The notes under the pieces were generated by a model. The model searched no databases. It had not been told where the DNA came from and saw nothing but the letters and a program-made list of their open reading frames with translations. From positions 1-33,712 of the forward strand of contig JAOZGY010000018.1 in the NCBI GenBank assembly GCA_026015145.1: a stretch of DNA of 33,712 nt, in the 5' to 3' direction. This DNA comes from Candidatus Bathyarchaeota archaeon. Lineage in GTDB: Archaea; Thermoproteota; Bathyarchaeia; Bathyarchaeales; Bathycorpusculaceae. How positions within the stretch are numbered: the first letter of the stretch is position 1; every line of letters begins with the position of its first letter. Made by a program: the position numbers and the translations under genes. Below are positions 28,202-33,712 of this stretch, in pieces.

Positions 28202-28409
28202 TCGAGATTACCTCAAATAGTTGTATTTAAGATATGTATTTAATCTTTAATTCCAAAATCGGAATATATCAGAAACACTGATTAAAAAAGTGCTTTAATT
28301 GAACTAAATTAATAACGACACTTAGAGCTGTATATTGAAAAACAGGTATTAAACTAAACAAAACTAAAGTATGGGATAAGCATTAACTTTTGAAAAGAAG
28401 TGGTATATA

Positions 28410-29666
28410 TTGAATTCATCAAAAATTAAAGATAAGGCATTGGCAAAACAGGGTCATTTACAAATAGAATGGGGGTCTACCCATATGCCAGTATTAAATC
28501 AGATTAAGCGGAAGTTCAAAAAAGAAAAACCCTTAAAAGATTTAACAATAGGTGCTTGCTTACACGTAACAAAAGAAACAGCAGTTCTCGTAGAGACTTT
28601 AATTGCAGGAGGCGCAGAAGTGGCTGTTTGCGGATCTAACCCGCTATCCACACAAGATGATGTTGCAGCTGCGTTAGTCGAAAAGGGAGCAAAAGTATTT
28701 GCAGAAAGAGGTCAAACAACGGAAGAATATTACTGGTGCATTGACCAAGTTTTAGATTATAAACCTGTAATAACTCTTGATGATGGTGCTGATCTTGTGG
28801 GTATGTTACATAGTAAAAGAAAAAATGATATAAAGAGGGTTATAGGAGGAACTGAAGAAACAACTACTGGAGTAATCCGGTTAAGAGCGATGGAAAAATC
28901 TGGAAGTCTAAAATACCCAATAATAGCAGTAAATGATGCTTATACTAAACATCTCTTTGACAACAGATACGGAACAGGACAGAGCACTATTGACGGAATT
29001 CTAAGAGCAACAAACACTCTAATCGCAGGCAAGACTTTTGTAGTTTGTGGATATGGATGGTGCTCAAGAGGCATAGCGATGCGAGCATTAGGACTTGGTG
29101 CAAAAGTAATAGTAACAGAAATTAATCCAATAAAAGCGTTGGAAGCATCAATGAACGGTTTTCGTGTTATGCCTTTAATTGAAGCGGCACCACTTGGAGA
29201 CATTTTTGTAACAGCAACAGGAGATATTAGTGTCATCCGCAAAGAACATATGGAAAAAATGAAAGATGGAGCAATAATTGCTAATAGCGGTCATTTTAAT
29301 GTAGAAATTAATCTAAAAGAATTAGAGTCAATTTCAAAAAATAAAAGAACAATGAGACAAAATTTGGAAGAATACATTCTTGAGAACGGCAAAAGGATAT
29401 ATCTTCTGGCGGAAGGAAGACTTGTGAATTTATCAGCTGCAGAAGGTCACCCTTCTGAGGTTATGGATATGTCGTTTGCTAATCAAGCTTTATGCACTGA
29501 ATATATAGTAAAATCAACAGACATGCCGCCAAAAGTCTATGGAGTCCCTAAAGAAATAGATGAAAGGGTCGCTGAACTAAAACTTGAAGCAATGGGAGTA
29601 AGAATTGACGAACTTACCATTGAACAAAAAAAATATTTAGCCACTTGGGAAATGGGAACTATCTAA
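28410..29666 (+). CDS. ahcY: S-adenosylhomocysteine hydrolase, TTG start
   Basis: [75 protein letters not shown]. Confidence 0.95.
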   Translation: MNSSKIKDKALAKQGHLQIEWGSTHMPVLNQIKRKFKKEKPLKDLTIGACLHVTKETAVLVETLIAGGAEVAVCGSNPLSTQDDVAAALVEKGAKVFAERGQTTEEYYWCIDQVLDYKPVITLDDGADLVGMLHSKRKNDIKRVIGGTEETTTGVIRLRAMEKSGSLKYPIIAVNDAYTKHLFDNRYGTGQSTIDGILRATNTLIAGKTFVVCGYGWCSRGIAMRALGLGAKVIVTEINPIKALEASMNGFRVMPLIEAAPLGDIFVTATGDISVIRKEHMEKMKDGAIIANSGHFNVEINLKELESISKNKRTMRQNLEEYILENGKRIYLLAEGRLVNLSAAEGHPSEVMDMSFANQALCTEYIVKSTDMPPKVYGVPKEIDERVAELKLEAMGVRIDELTIEQKKYLATWEMGTI

Positions 29667-29745
29667 TTTAGAGAAAATATATCAGAGTTTATGGTAAACT
29701 TTAAATGGCTAAAAGTTGTACTTGGCTTATAAAGGGTGAATCAAT

Positions 29746-30042
29746 ATGAGTAAAGATCAAGCGATTGGTGGAGCAATATTCATAGTATGCTTACTCGTTG
29801 CTGTAGGATATATAGTAACATTATTTGTACCGACAATATTTGTTGATTTTCTTGACTACATTGGATTATCTACTACTGTTGAAGATGTGAAATTTTGGAT
29901 TGTTGCAATTCCAGTATTCATCGCATTCATTGCAGTTCTGTTTATAGGCGCTTGGATTGGATGGACCATGGCTACTACACCGCCTCCAAAGCCAATTGAA
30001 GAAATCACTAGCGAAATGGAAGAAACAAAGCCTTCAGAGTAA
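29746..30042 (+). CDS. Small two-TM membrane protein of unknown function
   Basis: Two hydrophobic segments and an acidic C-terminal tail. Confidence 0.6.
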   Translation: MSKDQAIGGAIFIVCLLVAVGYIVTLFVPTIFVDFLDYIGLSTTVEDVKFWIVAIPVFIAFIAVLFIGAWIGWTMATTPPPKPIEEITSEMEETKPSE

Positions 30043-30201
30043 ACAAAGCACTAAATATTGTAAGTAGAATAAGCACCAATTCTACAGTTTTCTTATTTTT
30101 TTATTTTTGAATCTAAAAAGTAATTTTTAGAAGTTTATTGATTAAACAAAAACCTTTGAAAATGAACAATAGAAAAAAGTTTCACTCCATAGAAGCGCGC
30201 T

Positions 30202-30780
30202 TTACCCTGGAGAAGCAAGCTTTTTGAGATCTTCAGCTCCTTCTGAATATCCTGATGCAATAAGAATGTCTCCATTATGTATTCTTGTGAAGGGTTTGGG
30301 ACGTAGACTCTTGTTATTTCTTTTTATTGCTAAAATCCACATACCTGTGTCTTCGTGTACGCGAGCTTCTTTTAGAGTTTTATTAATTAAAGGAGAATTA
30401 TTAGTAACACGTGCTTGAGTTACTGTTTCTTCAGCTTCACGAATAGCTATTTTTAAAACAGGATGCGGTTCAATACCTCGTAAAACAACTTCAGCCATTT
30501 CTGCGGCAGCATCAGCAATTTTTTCTGTTGCTACTCCCAATCTAATTAAACCTAAAAAGCCCGAAGCATCCTCCTTCTTGAAGTTACTTGTTAATGCAAG
30601 AAGTTCGAATTCGGTATGTAATTCATCCATATGTTCCTCTAAACGTTCTACTTCTTCAGCTAGTTCTGAACTGTTTAGCATTAACGATGAGTAAGCCAGA
30701 TCTATCATTAATTCAGAAGTGTCTTTTAATTCAACAAAACGCTTTACAATCTCTTCAAATATTTTTTGATTTTTAGTCAT
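30202..30780 (-). CDS. PhoU-like/TrkA_C-domain protein
   Basis: ELKDTSELMIDLAYSSLMLNSSELAEEVERLEEHMDELHTEFE (PhoU-like); C-terminal ILAIKRNNKSLRPKPFTRIHNGDILIASG (TrkA_C). Confidence 0.85.
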   Translation of the reverse strand: MTKNQKIFEEIVKRFVELKDTSELMIDLAYSSLMLNSSELAEEVERLEEHMDELHTEFELLALTSNFKKEDASGFLGLIRLGVATEKIADAAAEMAEVVLRGIEPHPVLKIAIREAEETVTQARVTNNSPLINKTLKEARVHEDTGMWILAIKRNNKSLRPKPFTRIHNGDILIASGYSEGAEDLKKLASPG

Positions 30781-30785
30781 CAGCT

Positions 30786-31394
30786 TTAGTACTCCAATTT
30801 CTTTAGTTTTGCTTCTGCTAATTCCTTAAATTCTTTAATCCCCAAAGGGGCACCTCTGGTTATTACTGTGTCTCCAAGAAAAATTCCTTCAGTTTCAACT
30901 GGATCTAGGATCCAATCCTTATTTCTACGTATAGCAATTATGTCAACACCCATTCTTGCGGCTAGATCAAGTTCGAGAATCTTTTTTCCAATAAGTATTG
31001 ATCCTTCTTTTATTGTTGCTTTCATTAGACGTTCTTCTACTTTTTCAAAGATTTCGCCAATAATGGGATGAATTCCAATTTTGCGTGTTACAATTGCAGC
31101 TATATCTGCTGCGGCATCAGAGATCTTATCAGTAGCTGCAGCTACAGTAGAAACTCCTATCAAAGTCTCAGCATCCCGCGCATCTCTCGCCGCAATCATA
31201 ATCTCAATATCTAGCAAATAAATCAGGGTGTCTATTCGAGCTTCTAACTCTAGCACGTCTTCAGCTAGTTCTTTGTCGTTAAACAAAGCAGCAGAATACG
31301 CCAGATCTATCATTAGCTCAGAAAGATTTTTCATTTCCAATAAAAGTTCGCTGACGGGTATAGGTTTGTATTCTATTTTTTCAAATTTGGGCAT
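30786..31394 (-). CDS. PhoU-like/TrkA_C-domain protein, paralogue of the adjacent gene
   Basis: EMKNLSELMIDLAYSAALFNDKELAEDVLELE; IIAIRRNKDWILDPVETEGIFLGDTVITRG. Confidence 0.85.
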   Translation of the reverse strand: MPKFEKIEYKPIPVSELLLEMKNLSELMIDLAYSAALFNDKELAEDVLELEARIDTLIYLLDIEIMIAARDARDAETLIGVSTVAAATDKISDAAADIAAIVTRKIGIHPIIGEIFEKVEERLMKATIKEGSILIGKKILELDLAARMGVDIIAIRRNKDWILDPVETEGIFLGDTVITRGAPLGIKEFKELAEAKLKKLEY

Positions 31395-31450
31395 ACAGTA
31401 AAATGCGCTCCGAGGGTAAGTATTGATTATGCAGATATTTTAATATGTCC

Positions 31451-32662
31451 TTAAGTTAACCCTAACATAAGCAGAGAAGCTAATAGAGCAATCGAAGTAA
31501 CAACGTCTGCAAACGAGCTCTCTACTGGGATAACAAAATTATCTGGATCTAAACCTTTCTTAAAAGTTAATATTGAAATCGAATAGGTCAACAGAACTAT
31601 TGCCAAAACTGCAAAAACATTAGTTAGAAAGAGGATTGAAATAATATTATATAGAGAAGAAAATGAAAACGGGGTAGTAAGTAACAAAGCCAAAAAAGCT
31701 AAGATAATAAACATTAATAATGACGCCCCCCAAGCACTAAAAATACTTTTTATATGGCGCTTCATTGAAGAGAAAGATGGCTGAAGCAATCCCAATGCAA
31801 GTTTTGTTGTTGCAGTAGAACCAATAACAGATCCGACATTTCCAATCATACCGATCAAAGCAGGATATATGATGTAAATTTCTTTTCTATTTTCAACAAA
31901 ATTACTTATTCCAATAAGAACCGTACCAGTTATATTTACCATTAAAGCAACTAGAATCATCGTAAAAAGAGATTCTTTTATAGTTTTAATAAAATCTGAT
32001 TCATGAAAGTTCTTAATAAAAACATAAATAGCTGTAGACAACACGGCTAAACTAAGTATAAGAAGGGCTAATTTTCCTAAGTCACCAAAGAAATACAAAG
32101 TTAATACTAAAACATAACATACAGTAATAAAGACATCAGAAATAGTAGACATTATTGGATAGACAACAATATCAGGATCAGATCCTTTTTTGAATGAAAT
32201 AAATGCAATATTTATTGTTATAATAGAAAGAAGCAAACCCATTGACATTGTTGCAATTACAACTAACAGGATTCCAGAAAAATCAACAATAGTAAGACCC
32301 CAAAACAATTGTCCAAAAACTATGGATATTAAACTTATTGTTGCGCTGGTTGCTAAAGTTAGAACAATGAGAGCTTCAATTAGCATATAAAAGGACGGCG
32401 TGTTTTTAAAAAAGCTAGGTCGTATGGTACCTAGATGTAAAGCTGTACTTAAGCGGCCACTAAGCAGACCACCAGTAACCCCTTTAGCACTTACAAGAGC
32501 CGGATAAAGCGCAATAGTCCACGGAGCAAGTTTGAAAAGCCCTAGGTATGAAGCGATTATAAAGCCTGCAAATAAACCCCCTAAACCAAAAAAATAAGCA
32601 ACCGAGGTTTCTTTAAGTAATCTAAAAAAGTTTTTTGAAACTCCTTCATAAGACAAATGCAT
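31451..32662 (-). CDS. MgtE/SLC41-type divalent cation transporter, two tandem MgtE membrane domains
   Basis: Internally duplicated membrane protein: YPALVSAKGVTGGLLSGRLSTALHLG and YPALIGMIGNVGSVIGSTATTKLALG; KKGSDPD and KKGLDPDN. Confidence 0.87.
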   Translation of the reverse strand: MHLSYEGVSKNFFRLLKETSVAYFFGLGGLFAGFIIASYLGLFKLAPWTIALYPALVSAKGVTGGLLSGRLSTALHLGTIRPSFFKNTPSFYMLIEALIVLTLATSATISLISIVFGQLFWGLTIVDFSGILLVVIATMSMGLLLSIITINIAFISFKKGSDPDIVVYPIMSTISDVFITVCYVLVLTLYFFGDLGKLALLILSLAVLSTAIYVFIKNFHESDFIKTIKESLFTMILVALMVNITGTVLIGISNFVENRKEIYIIYPALIGMIGNVGSVIGSTATTKLALGLLQPSFSSMKRHIKSIFSAWGASLLMFIILAFLALLLTTPFSFSSLYNIISILFLTNVFAVLAIVLLTYSISILTFKKGLDPDNFVIPVESSFADVVTSIALLASLLMLGLT

Positions 32663-32739
32663 CGTCTCCTCTTAAGAATTTCAAAGAAACAACAAAACGC
32701 AAAAAGGGAATTATGAAAAAGATAGAGAGGGCAAAGATA

Positions 32740-32935
32740 ATTACTGTTTTTTTATAAGTAGCTACCGCTGTTATAAGCTGAAAAAGAGTATAGTTTAAAG
32801 GGTAGTCTATGTTCAAAGGGTTCCCCTTCTAGACATTGGTTATTTTCGGCCATCCACAAGCACCTTACCTAAATTATTGATACTCGTGGGCTGCCAAACA
32901 CCACTTCATTTTGCACTCCTAAATATTTATTCAGA
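32740..32935 (-). ncRNA. Candidate structured leader RNA / ncRNA upstream of the MgtE-like gene
   Basis: Minus strand: AAGGG-GAA-CCCTT hairpin (32816-32828) inside GTCTA/TAGAC (32805-32834); GCC-CACGAG...CTTGTG-GAT-GGC stem (32849-32891); TATA-like AATAAATATTT near 32920-32932. Confidence 0.45.
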
Positions 32936-33010
32936 AATGGTTTGCTTTGCTTAAATAGATTTCTAAGATATCAAAATAGAATTAGAAGTCGGTATTCAAC
33001 TTGTTAATGC

Positions 33011-33712
33011 TTATTTTTTAATTGGTTTTGTTGGAGTGTAAGTACACCAGGGATCTTCAGCTAAATAATCTCCTTTTAGCTCTTTTGGTTCATGTAAATC
33101 ACCACAATAATCTATAAAATCACTTGAAAGCCCATAAGCTCTGGCTCTACAACCCCCACATAGTGCGCTATATTCACAATAACCGCATTTACCTTTAAGA
33201 GATTTGAAATTCCTTAAAGAGTTAAATAATTTGGAATTAAACCAAATATCTTTAAAGGATTTTTCTCTGATGTTACCTAGTTTAATAGGCAAATAAGGAC
33301 ATGGTGTTATTTCTCCATCTGGATAAATCCTGCAATAATATAATCCTGCGATACAACCACGAATCCACTGTCTCATATCTAATCCCTGATTACGAGCGAT
33401 ACGCATAAATTGAGGAGCACATGAAGGTCTTACATTTAAGTTATGATTTGATGTCTTAGCAAAGGTTGTTTTGATCATTTCTTCATATTTTTTAGGTGTT
33501 ATATCGCTCATCTTTGTACCTCTTCCAGTTGGTACTAAAAAGAAAAGGTGAAAATTCTCTACGCCCAAGTTTTCCGTAAGGGTCATAATGTCGTCTATTT
33601 CTTCATAATTTTGTTGAGTTACAGTTGTATTCACTTGTACCAATACATTATTTTCCCGCAGAACCTGAATAGCATTTACTGCTTTTTCCCAAGAACCGGC
33701 AACTGCACGAAA
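33011..33712 (-). CDS. Radical SAM/SPASM protein, Ahb (heme biosynthesis)-like; 5' end truncated by the window edge
   Basis: CIAGLYYCRIYPDGEITPCPYLPIKLGNIRE; CGYCEYSALCGGCRARAYG; DYLAEDPWCTYTP; frame stays open through 33712. Confidence 0.85.
   Translation of the reverse strand, partial: FRAVAGSWEKAVNAIQVLRENNVLVQVNTTVTQQNYEEIDDIMTLTENLGVENFHLFFLVPTGRGTKMSDITPKKYEEMIKTTFAKTSNHNLNVRPSCAPQFMRIARNQGLDMRQWIRGCIAGLYYCRIYPDGEITPCPYLPIKLGNIREKSFKDIWFNSKLFNSLRNFKSLKGKCGYCEYSALCGGCRARAYGLSSDFIDYCGDLHEPKELKGDYLAEDPWCTYTPTKPIKK

Noticed and set aside
32770-32870. 33-aa minus-strand ORF MAENNQCLEGEPFEHRLPFKLYSFSAYNSGSYL in the mgtE leader
   Set aside because: No SD and it runs through the predicted hairpins; RNA structure is the more economical explanation, though not excluded.
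32874-32909. Possible leader peptide MKWCLAAHEYQ in the mgtE leader
   Set aside because: Only 11 codons, no clear SD, and its ATG lies at or upstream of the predicted TSS.
1-33712. CRISPR arrays, transposons, integrases, prophage or defence islands
   Set aside because: No regularly spaced repeats, no transposase/recombinase/Cas/restriction ORFs; gene content is core archaeal housekeeping.

Overview
AT-rich archaeal chromosomal window; gene content suggests a TACK-type, possibly Bathyarchaeia-like genome (taxon is inference). It is dominated by conserved informational and housekeeping genes. Main blocks: tRNA-Leu(GAG); serine acetyltransferase; Lrp/AsnC regulator; GMP synthase broken by a frameshift at an A9 run; a coupled sugar-nucleotide operon (nucleotidyltransferase, GlmM, nucleotide-sugar-dehydrogenase-like, Gfo/Idh/MocA); Trm112-like, Trm5, Rpo12, a Cys-rich small protein and Taw1 (wyosine-type tRNA modification); translin; tRNA-binding domain protein; glutamate-synthase-like protein; M32 carboxypeptidase; Fae-Hps with an N-terminal HTH-like extension; the S6e-aIF2gamma-PIN-Rpo7-Spt4-DPCK-S24e-S27ae block; L3-L4-L23-L2-S19; PyrE; SAH hydrolase; an MgtE/PhoU-TrkA_C magnesium-transport-like cluster; and a truncated radical SAM/SPASM (Ahb-like) gene. 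No CRISPR array, transposase, integrase or rRNA was seen. The best leads are: (1) a structured, relatively GC-rich leader upstream of the mgtE-like operon (candidate archaeal regulatory RNA); (2) an HTH domain fused to Fae-Hps with direct repeats in its promoter; (3) a nucleotide-sugar dehydrogenase homologue that lacks the catalytic Cys/Lys/Asn motifs but sits in a coupled operon; (4) a PIN-domain gene with no canonical start codon; (5) an unannotated 37-aa micro-ORF; (6) the guaA frameshift. All family calls come from motif recognition by eye; no searches were run.
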